Origin: Epiperipatus broadwayi
Lineage: Eukaryota > Onychophora > Udeonychophora > Euonychophora > Peripatidae
Assembly: GCA_028023455.1 (NCBI GenBank)
Contig: JAQFVV010000003.1
Span: forward strand, 1,634,001-1,698,000
DNA: 64,000 nucleotides
Direction: 5' to 3'
Shown piece after piece: positions 24,301 to 36,714 of the stretch. The position numbers were made by a program, and so were the translations under genes. Position 1 is the stretch's first letter, and every line of letters starts with the position of its first letter. The notes under the pieces are model-generated. The model searched no databases. It was not told the origin of the DNA and worked only from the letters and a program-made list of their open reading frames with translations.

Positions 24301-25830
24301 TTAAAGCCAAAGCAAGAGAGAGGAGTTTAAACTATTCACTTCTATTTATAAACATTTTTCATTTATGCCAGTGTAACTATAGCAATCCTTTATATTCACT
24401 CTTCAAGCATTTTCAGGCAGCTTTCCATAAATAAATAAAAAATCTTATTACACAATAATTATAAATAATAAAAAAATTCACAATTATGACATATAATAAA
24501 CATTTACATTTTTAATATATAAATATTTATTCTTCATTCTAACACAAATTAAACAATTTATGATACATTCTCATTATTGCAAGATGTGGTCTTACACCCG
24601 ACCAAAATCATTAAAAGCACTCTTACCTAATTTAAATCCAAAACCCACAATAACAACATTATTTACCTTTAATAGAAAACAAACTATATGTATAATGAGA
24701 ATGCAAATCAAATAAAACTTATTACCAAAAGATGAAAGTAGCTACAAGCACTCTATCTGAGAAACAACTAATTGTTTCCATAATTAAATATTTAACTTAT
24801 TTTTATAATCAAACATATTATAAATATGCTCTTTAAAATAAACCATGAAATGTAGACACTAATATTATAATCCCCACACATGACAACAATACAAGGACAG
24901 GATGATCAAGTATAGATGCAAGCAAGAAAAAAAAGAAAAGATTTAAAGGAAAGAAAAATTTTTTTTTATTGTTATTAATCTATCATATATATATATATGA
25001 ACTATAACAAATGACTTAAATAATCAAATGCATGAACACGAATCTACTGTTTGAAACATCAAATTCACATCCAAATTGAACAATCTCATTTTGGTGATTA
25101 GCAAAAGTTATAAACAAACGACCTTCTCAAAAATCAGATCAAAAACTCTCAGTGGCTAACCAGGATGTACAATTTATGAGTGAAAAAAAATGAATTTGCA
25201 GTTAGAACAGAAAAGCCTACATTCAAAGTAAAAGCATTAAATGAAAATAGCTCACAGGATACTGAGTAAAGCTAAATAAAAACATATGGATTTAAATCCA
25301 GTCAATTAAGAGATTCTAAATCAAATATCTCAAAAACAGCTTTAAACTTTTCAATATTTCAAGAGCATTTCCAAGTTTAAGTTGGAGAGTAGATTAATTC
25401 TAACTTGATATTATCAATAGCAAATATCTTGCTTTTCAATTCACTCAAAAATTTTTATTAAATACAATTATAAACATACAAACTTGTATTACTAAGTGTG
25501 AAGTTACATTGGAAGAAAAAAGTTGTCACCTATGGAGCTGTAAATGCCAAATCCAAATTCAATTCAACATAGCATCTATTCATCTAGGCTGTGAATACTA
25601 TTAACTTTACTATTTAGATGTGAAGCTACCAACTCACCATCTCAAAGCAGTCCATACAAACAGAAAAATTCTAATCACCATCAGATGTGTTTTAGAACAT
25701 TCAAATCCCACCAACTGAAATATGAACTGGATCAAATAGGCTATTTATAATCTGTTAGGTCATTTTTCTTATGGACTCTTAATTGATTTTTAGGTTAATG
25801 CCACATTTTTTTTGTTATTTTATATATAAT
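21380..25830. other. AT-rich stretch with weak old repeats
   Basis: No gene recognised. CTATG.A..TATACTC.ACA repeats loosely at 22727-22770 and 23044-23085, and TTAAATTTAAGT near 22290 and 22770, suggesting decayed minisatellite sequence. Segment 21900-22520 is richer in G+C and might be untranslated sequence of a retroelement. Short (AT)n tracts lie at 23490-23503 and 23756-23780. Confidence 0.35.
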
Positions 25831-28290
25831 TTTTCATTTATATTTTTTCTTTAGTATAGATTGAAGGGGGGTGTAAACTAATAATATGTTAGAGAAGGGA
25901 AAAGCATTATTAGTTTTATTGTAATTTGAAATAAAATATAGGTCCAGGCATGATATTGTTTGCAGATAAATTAAATCAGCACCAGAAGAGAGGTAAGATA
26001 TTACCCTATCATACATTAAATACTAATGCTTGTACAGTGACACTGTTATTTGTTTTTCATTTATTATTACTAATCATTTCATCATTTATTTATTTCTTTT
26101 TGGTATATATGATTAATAAGCTTTAATGTGGATGATCTTTCATATTTTTGTAGAGACAAACCATAATAGAAGAGGGATCCCATACTACCATCACGTTATT
26201 GATATGAATTCATCAATAAACTATTTGGAGATGAGGAATTATGACTTTGGTGAAAATTAAATTTGCAAGCAAGTGCAAAAATAAATATCAATTAGTTATA
26301 ATTTTTTTATGTGTGTTAATATTGATATTGGATGAATATTTTTTGAAGAGAAATAGGTAGTGGATTAATGATATTAACTGTAATAATTAAAAAATGTTTA
26401 TCTATATCTAAACAAATTATTTACTTTTGTTATAACCTCATTACCTAAACTATGTTAATTGTAAATAAATCTGTTAAATATAAGATTTTCAATTAAAGAC
26501 TGTCATTTGTATTTTTCTTATATTCAGTTCTCAATTTGTCACATATTGCACATTATAAATAGTGATATACTCTGAAGTAAAATATTATGCATATTCTTCC
26601 TGAGTTTGAATTATGGGATTAATGGAAATTTCAAAATGGAGAAAGGAGATGAGTATACGGGTAGATGTTTGACATATATTTGTGTGTTAGTCCATTATCT
26701 TCCAGGAATACAATTGGAGTGGATATAAGTCTATATATTTGGAAATCCTAGATAAGCTTTCTCACCCACTCTGATGACTTATCAAGTCTACTATCATGTA
26801 ATGTCAGGACTCATTCCATTACACTATATTATACTGGAAATATATATTTATACATATTTATTTCCAATATAATATTACACAAATAAGAAGAACAAATGTA
26901 TTTGAAATATTAAATATTTATTTGTATTGCTTATAATTTACTATTATGAATGCAGTAATGAAAATGAGATATAAAAAAAAACGAATTTTAATTCCAGACT
27001 ATATTCTTTATTATTCACATATTTCTTTTTTTTTAAATAAATAAAGTCAATTCACAATCTTACAATACAATTAATAATAAACAATTTTATACCAATATTA
27101 TCATCTAAGTTAACATAACACCATCCAAAAATCAAACAAGAAAAAAAAAATTATGACTGACATCTTAACCACATACTGAAATACATCTCAAATTTCAGTA
27201 GACACAATATGTATTATAGGAAAATATTTTATATAATATTAAAAAAATATATTATTATTTATATTTTTGAATTGTAATATTAATTTAGTACTTCAACTAT
27301 TGCTATTATATTTTTATTGGCTGAACGTCAGTGACTTAAATAGAGAACTAAAATGTCATCAAAAAATAGCCAAACAATTCACCAGAAATTAACAATGTAT
27401 AAATAGATAGGGGAAACAAATATTTATTAATTTTTTCTTCTTTTAGCATAAACTAAAAAATAAATTAATTTTTAAAGTGATTATTAAATTTTTAATATTG
27501 GATTTATGTTTAAATATATGATTTATAATCAATAAAAATTAAAATTATAAAATACTAGGTGAGATTTTTTTAAAAAAATTAATTTTGTTTAAAGCATCTA
27601 CATTACAATGTCTTAGATGTTACAACAACTTGATTTGAAATGATTGAAAATTAACTATATATTTTTTCAAAAGTTGAAGAAATTTATTTTAAAACAAATT
27701 TTAAAAGTATGTTTCATCAATAACACATGGTATTTAATTCTCATAGCAGAATTTAAATTTTTATTATTACTAATCTTTAATATATAAAAATAACAAAAAG
27801 ATCATCGTTAATTAGAACTAAATTTCTTCTCAATGATATAATCAAATGTTGGGTAAGAATAATATCAAACAAAGAACTGTGAAAGAAAAGTATCAATTTA
27901 AAATGCACCTATAAATTCAATATAGTATCAAAAACACACAATATTGTAAGAGAAGCTATAGAATAAATAGCATAGAAATAGTCATATACAAGTCATTATA
28001 GAAAATTTTTGAAATTCAAATATTTAAAAAGTTGTGGTCAACTAGATCTTTGAAGCACTTCACAGAATATCTTAAATCTTTGTCAAATTTTATTTTCAGA
28101 GTTTATTAAGCTTGTCATTTATTGTGATAATTGGGTCATAAGAATCAAATATAATAATTACCACATAACCATAATTATCTAATTTTAAATTATCACATGG
28201 ATGTTTTAATCAATAGATAATATCAAATCCTTTGTATAAAATATAAGTGTACACACATACTTATGACACAATTTAAAAATTACCCACTAA
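25831..28290. other. AT-rich non-coding stretch
   Basis: No gene recognised. A hairpin of about 17-bp arms lies at 26827-26876 (TATTATACTGGAAATA... and its reverse complement). Confidence 0.4.
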
Positions 28291-28380
28291 GTTCTGAAGA
28301 AGATTGCAGAGGCAATCAAAACTGTCTCAGTTGTAAAAAGGCATTGTAAATAGTAATAAAGAATATAGATGATATTAAAA
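28291..28380 (+). repeat. Single-arm copy of the repeat with hammerhead-like core
   Basis: GTTCTGAAGAAGATTGCAGAGGCAATCAAAACTG (28291-28324), then TTGTAAAAAGGCATTGTAAA, matches the arm of the foldback repeat at 31951-32236. The core CTGAAGA, stem GATTGC/GCAATC, then AAAAC resembles the CUGANGA...GAAA catalytic core of hammerhead ribozymes. Homology to the 32 kb repeat is directly visible; the ribozyme reading is only an inference. Confidence 0.45.
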
Positions 28381-29257
28381 TTATCCAATTATAAAAAATT
28401 TAAATAAAATAAATTGAAGGAGTTCATTCATATAATATAAGTTTTTAAATATAGATATAAAAATAATGAATGTATGTTTTTGGCTTATGATTTTTTTTTT
28501 ACAGAAAAATCCTTTATTTTTATTTTATCCATAATTGCCATTTGAAACAAGGCTTTTATTTGATAATACTAAATGTCCACTAATTATAACAGATGAGGCA
28601 GTAGATGTCTGAGAAAAAAAATATGATACTATTCATATAGGAAACCTGGACACAAAATGTATAAATTACTAATTTTTTGATTTCTTATTTAATATTTTTT
28701 TAAACAACAATTTACTGAAACTGCTAATAGTGATTGCATGAATATAGAATAAAAACAGTATACATCTAGTCATTCAAATAATCTAAAAATCTAAAATGAA
28801 AAGGAAGTTATACTGACAACTTGTGCACACATATTTGTAAATGTGTATTATGGATGTGTAAGAACAATTTTACTATTTACATTGCATATATTTTTTTTGT
28901 CAACTAAAAATGTAAATAAATCATTGATATCTTTATTAATCTATTTATTATTTTGTTGCAAATAAAACAGTTTTCATCCATAATAAACTGTTGCAAGATG
29001 TCCTCCATAAAGAAATATTTTCAAATCTGCTTTTAATGAAAACCATACAAAAAACTGTATTCAAAACTTGATTTGATATAAAAAATAGCTTCCAGCGCAA
29101 AATTTTAAAAATAATACAATATTTGAATAATTAGAAAATGAATTTCCATCACACAATTTTACACAAATTATTAAATCACATGACAACTTATTTTTTTCAA
29201 GTAAAAACTAAATTATTTAAAATGAAGTCTGTCTAATATAACAAATTATTTCTTTAT

Positions 29258-29475
29258 TCAGATCATGCAATATGTAAAATTATAAAAACAGTTTTTTTTT
29301 ATTTTTTCTTCATCTTTAATAATATTGAATAATCCTTTGATTACCACCTCCTGATTTGTTTCTGAGATTAGCTTTATTAGCAAGGACTTGGAATTCAAAT
29401 CTGAAAATAGTGCAGGTGTGCATTTAGTAATCATCTTTAACTCCATTTTGATATTCAAGCTAAAAGCTAGAATTT
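29258..29475 (-). other. Unrecognised 66-codon open frame, possibly a coding remnant
   Basis: The minus-strand frame starts MNIKMELKMITKCTPALFSD and continues with a balanced composition (LNSKSLLIKLISETNQEVVI) that looks less like random AT translation than its neighbours. It ends at a poly-T-derived Lys/Asn run. No family recognised. It could be a fragment of a mobile element or chance. Confidence 0.2.
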
Positions 29476-29519
29476 CTAAACATCATAATTAAAGCTCACT
29501 AAAATATATAGTTGCTGAT

Positions 29520-29570
29520 GCAGGGTCAAATCAATATGATTTGAGTTCAAATCTTACGAGTGGTTTGAAT
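29520..29570. other. tRNA B-box-like sequence, possible old SINE piece
   Basis: GATTTGAGTTCAAATCTTACGAG resembles a Pol III B box (GGTTCRANNCC), but there is no matching A box at the usual distance and no A-tail. Weak. Confidence 0.15.
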
Positions 29571-30539
29571 TTCCAAATTTTAGCTTAAATTGTAAAATAA
29601 AATTAAAGGTGGTTGATAGATATATAATTACATTATTTCCAGATCTGAATATTAAGTCTTATTGATAAGTGCAAAAATCATAAACAGCCTAGGATGATGA
29701 TTTGAATGCCCTACCATCTGGTAATCATTGTTTACTCAAATTTACTATAGATAATAAAAGAATAGTGACCTATTCTTATCCAATATACATTGAATTTACT
29801 TTTTATAAAAGAGTTTTAAATAATAACTATAGAATAAGTATGTTATCCTGTCCAAGAAAAATGCAAAAGAATACAATATTTAACAAACTAATCCACTATT
29901 AGCGTGTCTTGATTTTTTTGTTTGTTTTACAGTTTGACTTATGATAAGTAACTATTACTTTTTATTATTAATTAAATGGCTAAATAAATCGACGGAGAAC
30001 TAGCTAGTTGAATAAAAAAAAAAGTAAGCATTTTTGATGTGAATATAAAAGTTGGATGTGGGAAATCATTATACAATGAAACCATACCATCGATGTAATG
30101 TATATTTAAACATTTGTAATTGGAAAAAAAGTTAATATATAAACTATTAAAAATTAGCCTTTTAATAAATGATTTTCTTTAGTTGAAAACATTTTTAAAA
30201 ACAATTATTATTACTTTTCTTTTTATGTTTGTAAAATTTAAAATAAATGTATTTAATAAGGCTTACCTAGCTTTTCTGTTTTTAATTCAAGAAGTATGTT
30301 TTTCAGCATTAGATCAAATAACTAATTGTAGATTTCATGTCTATTAATCATCGCAGGTAAACTGAGCTTTTATTTACTTATTTTAAATAATAAAAACATT
30401 AAAGATAAAATTGTTTTTTAAACAAAAACAATTTTTTTTATGAAGTTTTTATAATATTTCAAGTTCTTTATGCATTTTATATATTTTCAAATTATAGTGT
30501 ACTCAGCACATAATGGCAATTTGTTATATTGATACAGAT

Positions 30540-31180
30540 TTAAATTATATATAATATTATTTAGTCAGTTTTGGCAATACCTACTTAATACCTGAATTCA
30601 TAAAGTCCACTAACATTTTTTGGAAGAGGACATCATTCTAGTCATCTATTTATAGGACCACCACATGCAGGTTATGTTAGGTATATAGGTGCTTTATTAA
30701 TGGGGATACTATAGTTACCAAATAATTAATACATTTCTATGTAAATAAAAAGGTATAAATTTCCAAATTACTCCATTGTAAAAGCTTGATTGATTGCAAA
30801 ATTTTTTAATGTAAATATAAGAGGATTACTTTTTTACTTAAGATTTGTGATGAGTGCTCATATATTACAGTACTTATATGTTTTATCATTGTGTTAAACT
30901 GAATAGACCAGCACCATTTCACTGCAAGAATTAATAAAATTTATATGTACAGTAAATAAAATCCTAGATCACTCCATTATTAAAAACATATTTGATTATA
31001 AGTATTTTTTATTTAAATATGTTAGTCTTGTGACAACTATATGATATATACTACATATTATATACTCTATTATTGTGCTAAGTTGAACAAACCAGTATCA
31101 TGCCACAGTGATAATTAAAAAAATTTATATGTAAATGAAAATGTTTGGATTTTTGAATCACTTTTATTTAAATATTCTAA
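30540..31180. repeat. Diverged tandem repeat, period roughly 190-200 bp
   Basis: The same order of motifs recurs: ATAGACCAGCACCAT / ACAAACCAGTATCAT, then AAATTTATATGTA.AGTAAATAAAA / AAATTTATATGTAAATGAAAA, then CTCCATT.TAAAA.C.T.TTTGATT. Occurrences start near 30660, 30900 and 31085. Identity is low, so the array is old. Non-coding. Confidence 0.5.
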
Positions 31181-31950
31181 TTTGTAGGAAAAAATGACAC
31201 ATTGCTATTAACAATTTAAAAAAATAATCATATTTAAAAAGTATTGCCTCAGAGACAGAGTCACATAGTAGATAATTACATTTATCAATCATACTTTATT
31301 AAATGCTATCATTTTTTTTTTCATTACAGTGCAGTGATATAGTGTCATTCTCTGTGGTTTTAGATTCTAGGATTAATTCCAGTGCCATCTAGAATGTACT
31401 TTTTTAATACCAATATTATTTTTTAACATGTTTTAGTATTCTACTTTAACTTGAATTTGAGTCATGATGTAGTGGTTTCCTAGCTAAAATTTCACAATTG
31501 ATTCATAATAGTATCCATGCATATCTGAAAAATATAGTTTTTGATTGTGCACAACAGTTCAAGCTCAAGAAAAGCAGAATTAGTAAAAATACACATACTT
31601 TATATAAAAAAATATATGTATCAAAATATTTAATTCTTAACAAATATCATTGAATATCATTATTATTCAATACCAGTCTGTGAATAATTACATAATGCCA
31701 TTTGAAAGCTCTTCTAAATAATGATGCTACTGGGTAAATTATTTGTTATCTAGTGGAACCTATTAAGTATTTAATTTTTTTAGTATAAAATTAAAATAAA
31801 GTGCAAATGGATGTTAATGGCTACTAAAAATTTATTGAATAATGAAAGTATAAAAAGTGAAAATATCAGACTGTATAATATGTACATAATACAATGTAGC
31901 CTTCTTCAAAAAGTATAATAACTACATTTTTTATTGCATTTCCAAATGTA
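31181..31950. other. AT-rich non-coding stretch
   Basis: No feature recognised. Confidence 0.4.
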
Positions 31951-32236
31951 TACCATATAATGCTAAATCATCCATGCGCTTTACTACTGTTACCTAATGC
32001 TTTATTTTACCACTCTCTTTTACAGTTTGCAGTTTTGATTGCCTCAGCAATCTTCTTCAGAACTTTTATATCTCCTAACTTCAACTGCTGTTGAACTGCA
32101 GCTGAAGTTAGGAGATATAAAAGTTCTCAAGAAGATTTATGGGGCAACTGAAACTTTAAACTGTAAAAAAAGGTGGTAAAATAAAGCATTGTGTAACAGT
32201 AATAAAGTGCATGGATGATTTAGCTTTTATATGGTA
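31951..32236. repeat. 286-bp foldback repeat (inverted arms ~140 bp) with hammerhead-like core
   Basis: The left arm runs TACCATATAATGCTAAATCA ... CTCCTAACTTCAACTGC, and the right arm is its reverse complement with scattered differences, GCAGCTGAAGTTAGGAGATA ... ATGGTA. The spacer is only a few bases near 32092-32100. Each arm contains the CTGAAGA / stem / AAAAC block: minus strand 32060-32030, and plus strand CTCAAGA (32126-32132) to GAAAC (32150-32154). An arm-only copy is at 28291-28380. Two head-to-head copies of a dispersed repeat, or a foldback MITE, would both explain this. Confidence 0.75.
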
Positions 32237-32445
32237 ATAGAGTATAGTATGATTAAATTATTAATAATGAAATACCAAGCACATAAAAAAAATAATTATC
32301 TAATAATTTTCTTATCCACCTTTGTTAATAGAAAACATAAACAAGTTATGAATGAGAGATTCTGAATTAAACTATTTAGAAACTAATAGATTTTGAAACA
32401 ATTAACTATTTTCAGCAACCTAATTAACATGCTGGTTAAATTTTA

Positions 32446-32664
32446 CTATTGGAATCTGGAAGTTACATTACCCTTTTTATAACTATTGTAGTCCAGAAAA
32501 AATAAAAATATACTGAATAAAGGAAATAATCTTTTTGTTTTACAATGGAAGATGTAGCTGCAGACTTTGGAGGTGGAAAAGCAGAAGAGCCCCCATTGGC
32601 TGTCACATCCTAGAAAATAACCACTAACTGTAGATAGTGACCATATAGGCTCATTATAGGTCAC
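32446..32664. other. Locally GC-richer segment, unrecognised
   Basis: A 72-codon minus frame and a short plus frame from 32545 (MEDVAADFGGGKAEEPPLAV) overlap. Neither matches a family I know. It may be old element sequence. Confidence 0.15.
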
Positions 32665-33004
32665 CCGATCTTATGTTTGTAGTAAGCTCTGTGGGCTACA
32701 TAGATTATACAGATAGATAAAACAGAAGCATAATTACTTATATAAGATTATATATGTAAATCATATTTCTAAATTTTTAACTTACATGGTATAAATAGAT
32801 ATAGTTCCAAATATATATATTAATATTATTGTATATATAAATAATTATTTGCATTAAACTAATGTTAAATTATTCCTCTTATTATTGGGTCATTGTATCC
32901 TGTGTATATTTCTTATTCTACTTGTGAAAAATTTATATTCATTTGTTCTGAACTCTCTAGTCAAGGATACAACATGGACAAAATGTCAAAGAAGTTATCT
33001 AGAG

Positions 33005-33461
33005 CAGGGGTGGCCAACTTTTGTGTTTATAAGATCTATTTTTCATTTTAAAAATGTGTTGTGATCAACTTGTTGTCATAGGCGATCGACTATAGTCTAA
33101 GTAGAGGAAGGTGTAAAATACATACTGTTTTTATATATCTACCTAGTAAAAAATAACAATTACTTAATGGGCTAAAAAACTCATGGCGGGGGAATTAAAG
33201 CAACATGAATAATTATTAACAATATTTATTAATTCAAATTAGCTATATTAAGTCAAGATTAAAAATATTATTTTCAATAATGATATGACTTTAGTGGACT
33301 TCACCTATCTAGAATTGAAAAAAAAATTAGAACAATAACAAAAAAACTTGAAAATCTTGACTTAATTTGTTTCATTCATTACCTGACAGCTCTTCCCAAA
33401 TTGGCCTTGCAATCAACCAAAATTGACTTTGTGATCATGATCAACTTGTTGGACACCCCTG
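33005..33461. mobile_element. hAT-type MITE with 8-bp target duplication
   Basis: The left end is CAGGGGTGGCCAACTT and the right end reversed is CAGGGGTGTCCAACAAG. This CAGGGGTGKCCAAC terminal inverted repeat is characteristic of hAT (Charlie-like) elements. Flanks ATCTAGAG (32997-33004) and ATCTAAAG (33462-33469) form an 8-bp target-site duplication with one change, the size expected for hAT. Subterminal GATCAACTTGTTG and GATCGAC motifs repeat near both ends, as in hAT subterminal repeats. At 457 bp with no transposase frame it is non-autonomous. Confidence 0.9.
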
Positions 33462-33469
33462 ATCTAAAG

Positions 33470-35261
33470 TTTGAAACAGAGAAATAAGTTGAAGAAAGTT
33501 GTAATTCTGAGAGTAAAAAACCTGAAACTTCCTGATTTCACATTAAATTTCTATGTTAATGATGCAGGAACTTAAAAAAATTAAGAAAAATTAGTTGAAA
33601 ATGTTATTTTAGTCAGGTAATTGATAAGGATTTTTTTAAATATGAATCTGGTCATAAATTTTCAGGATTATATTATTATTACCAATGTGGAGAGAAAATT
33701 TTTAGAAGTTATTTTCTAACCTCAAAGTAGTTAATATGTAAATAAAAAAGTAAAAATGCAAATAATGTAAATAATTATAATTTTTTTAATGTTCTACTGT
33801 TTCTTTATATTTTGTTAAATAAAATTTTATAAAATTCATTTCGTTTTAATTTATAAACTTTATTTCATGGAACTGGTTCGTGTATGCTGAAATTTAATTT
33901 CCATAAAGATGCCGGTCACCATGCTGCAACCTTGTCTATTTACATTACTTATAAGTATTCTGTATCTTCAGAAATTAGAAAAGGTGGCATATTTATTTAA
34001 TGTTAATACTAATCTTGAAAATGATATTGTTTGATATAAATACATTTTAGAAAGAGAAAATAAACACTATGAAGAGGGAGTTTTTGCTATCTATTTACAG
34101 AAACACTATCACATTTTTTTTCCACTGAAATATTATCTATGCAGTACATATATTTATTTTTATGCTTGGATTAAGTTGATCAATAAAAAAAAAAAACATA
34201 TGTTTAAGAGAAATGAATATACTTATGTACATTTATTATATGTCTATCACATTTACTCACATAATATCAACACATTGTAGTATCATTTTATAGATTCTTG
34301 AATGAAGAAAAAAATATTCATTTAATGACCATATTTATTTAATGGCAATTCACTCAAACAGGCTTGGATAACTTATAACTAGCCACAAAAGTTTAAATTA
34401 TGAAAACTATATTCCTTTCTTTTAACTATATCCATGCCTTTTATATACTATAGTTTATATTAATTTTATTTAGATTTCATTTCAATAAACTGTGCTCTCA
34501 GTATTATACAAATATACACAATTTAAATGTGTAACACAAAAATAAACTCTAAATGTAGAATGAAAATTACATTTATTTGCACCAAAACAACAAACTTTCA
34601 TGTAGTAATTATATTTAGTATAAATATTTTAATATAAATAAATTGGTTTTAATTTATAGTATATAGAAAGGACTTTAAATAATTCTTAATATTAAGTAAG
34701 CCATACAAAATATTATAAAATATTATGAGCACAGATTGTCCATGTCTGTCTTCAAAGGTGGAATCTGGCTTCTGCTGCAAGTGAAAAATCATATTTAACT
34801 TTGTCATATGCATTTTTATATTCTTACATAAGTGTTTCTTTTTACAATGCTCCAGTCATTTTTTGTAAACCTGAGAAGTTAATTGTGACCAAATGGTGGT
34901 AAATCAACACTATATTCCAAACCAGTTTATGGATTTTTGCTTTCATCAATAAATATTTAGGATTCAGGATCTACTTAATTATACAAGCAAGTTAATCTAT
35001 ATTTAAATCTTAGACTTTTAATGAGTTTCAAGCTATTAGTTTGACTGGTACACAAAAGTAAAGATAACTGCTAGTTCTATAAGAGCATTACTTTCAGTTT
35101 TGAATCTAAAAACCTCACAGATAAAGGCAAATACAGAAACTGGTCTGATAATGTTGATATTGTAGGACTATATTATCTGATAATCAGTTATTACCCAGGC
35201 TTATAATAGAAGGCTCTGAAATAGGATGAAAAAAAAACTTCCATTATACATATGAATGAAA
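33470..35261. other. AT-rich non-coding stretch
   Basis: No gene or element recognised. Confidence 0.4.
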
Positions 35262-35265
35262 TAAT

Positions 35266-35466
35266 AAAGCAAGTCATATATAACATGACATAAGCTTAAA
35301 ACCACTTGTTCTAGGGATAAGAATGTTCCAGATAGAGATTTTTAATATTTTCTCTTACAACACTTATCAATTAAGAGCTTGTTTGAGCTATTGGTACACT
35401 CTCTTTATTACATTTTTGTAAATACAAGCTTATAAAAGCAATGTCACATTATATATGACTTGCTTT
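35266..35466. mobile_element. Short element with 24-bp terminal inverted repeats
   Basis: AAAGCAAGTCATATATAACATGAC (35266-35289 region) is inverted at 35443-35466 as GTCACATTATATATGACTTGCTTT, with two differences. About 200 bp in total, non-coding, MITE-like. Its interior is repeated at 35708-35829. Target duplication is unclear in this AT-rich setting. Confidence 0.5.
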
Positions 35467-35707
35467 ATCAATTATTATAATTTTACCCATATGGCTTTGG
35501 CTATGCTGAGGCTATTAATACAAGGTAGATCTGAATTTGGTTTAGTCCCATATAGATACTTAAGTTAGATAACTGGAGTAAAAGACATTTTCATGTCTAA
35601 AAACTTTAGAGTTTCTACTTAAATATTGCATATGAAATAAGTACTGTGTTTTGAGTTGATGTCTTAGATCTAGTGTCTGAATATTCTAGCTCCTCACTGA
35701 GGTAAAC

Positions 35708-35829
35708 CATAAGCTCAAAACCAATTGGTCTGGGAATAAGAATGTTCTGGATAGAGATTTTAAATATTTTCTCTTACTGCACTTATCAATTAAGAGCTTG
35801 TTTGAGCTATTGGTATACTCTCTGTATAC
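35708..35829. repeat. Direct repeat of the 35.29 kb element interior
   Basis: CATAAGCTCAAAACCA.TTGGTCT...AATAAGAATGTTC..GATAGAGATT...CACTTATCAATTAAGAGCTT...GAGCTATTGGTA matches 35290-35410 closely over about 120 bp. The copies lie 417 bp apart in the same orientation. The terminal inverted repeats of the first copy are not repeated here. Confidence 0.85.
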
Positions 35830-36714
35830 GAATGAAATTAATGTATTCAAATAACTTTATCAATAGCAAATTGTAGTCTAAATTAAATCTCTTTATAATT
35901 TAATACAGAGATACTTATTGTACCAAAAATCTTAAATAAGAATACTAGAAAAGTTATATCCAACTCATTATTAAAAATATAAAATGTCTTCCAAATAATT
36001 GCTAGTCCTTGCAGAAATCAAATGAAGATGAACCCGATTGGTTCTAGTAAATGTGTATGCAAATATATATTGTGACTGTAAGTTAGTGGTTTGCATTGAA
36101 AAAAAAAAGTTTAATTATAAGAAACAAAGTGATTATAAAGGACAAACCCTTTAACTCCAATAGTTTATTTCTTAACATTCTGTGAATCATTATTTTGTAT
36201 ATAATTTAGGATATCTAATATATATTTTATTTTTATAAAAAATGAACATCTTAATCATTCGCGTTAGAAACTAAATAAAAACAGCGATAATTCAGTATAA
36301 GAATATATGCCATTTAATACATTTTACAGACACGTATATATGAGTAAGATAAGTATACAATTGGTTTGAATACTTATGCGTTAAAAAGGGAGACGATTTT
36401 TATATTCTTAAAACAAAGGAGGGGGGGGGTATATTATTATTATGGGTAGTCTTCTCTTAGCGTGTTGAAACCATGAGAGAGCGTACTTTTTATATAAACA
36501 AACACAAATATAACGTCATTGGGCCTTTTTTTTTCATTTTCAATTTTAACATTATTTTCTAAAATGGAATAATTACGTTTTAAATTGCATTATACATTTT
36601 AGCTCCTTGTGACATTTTGCAAACTATTTTTAAACAATTTACGAAACGACATTATTTTGTAAAAAAAAAAAAATTATATTCGGAAATACAAGAATTACAT
36701 ATTTATAGTTGATA

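Noticed and set aside
26827-26876. Small hairpin as a microRNA precursor
   Set aside because: Arms are short and AT-only apart from TGGAAA; no evidence for processing and such dyads are expected in this composition.
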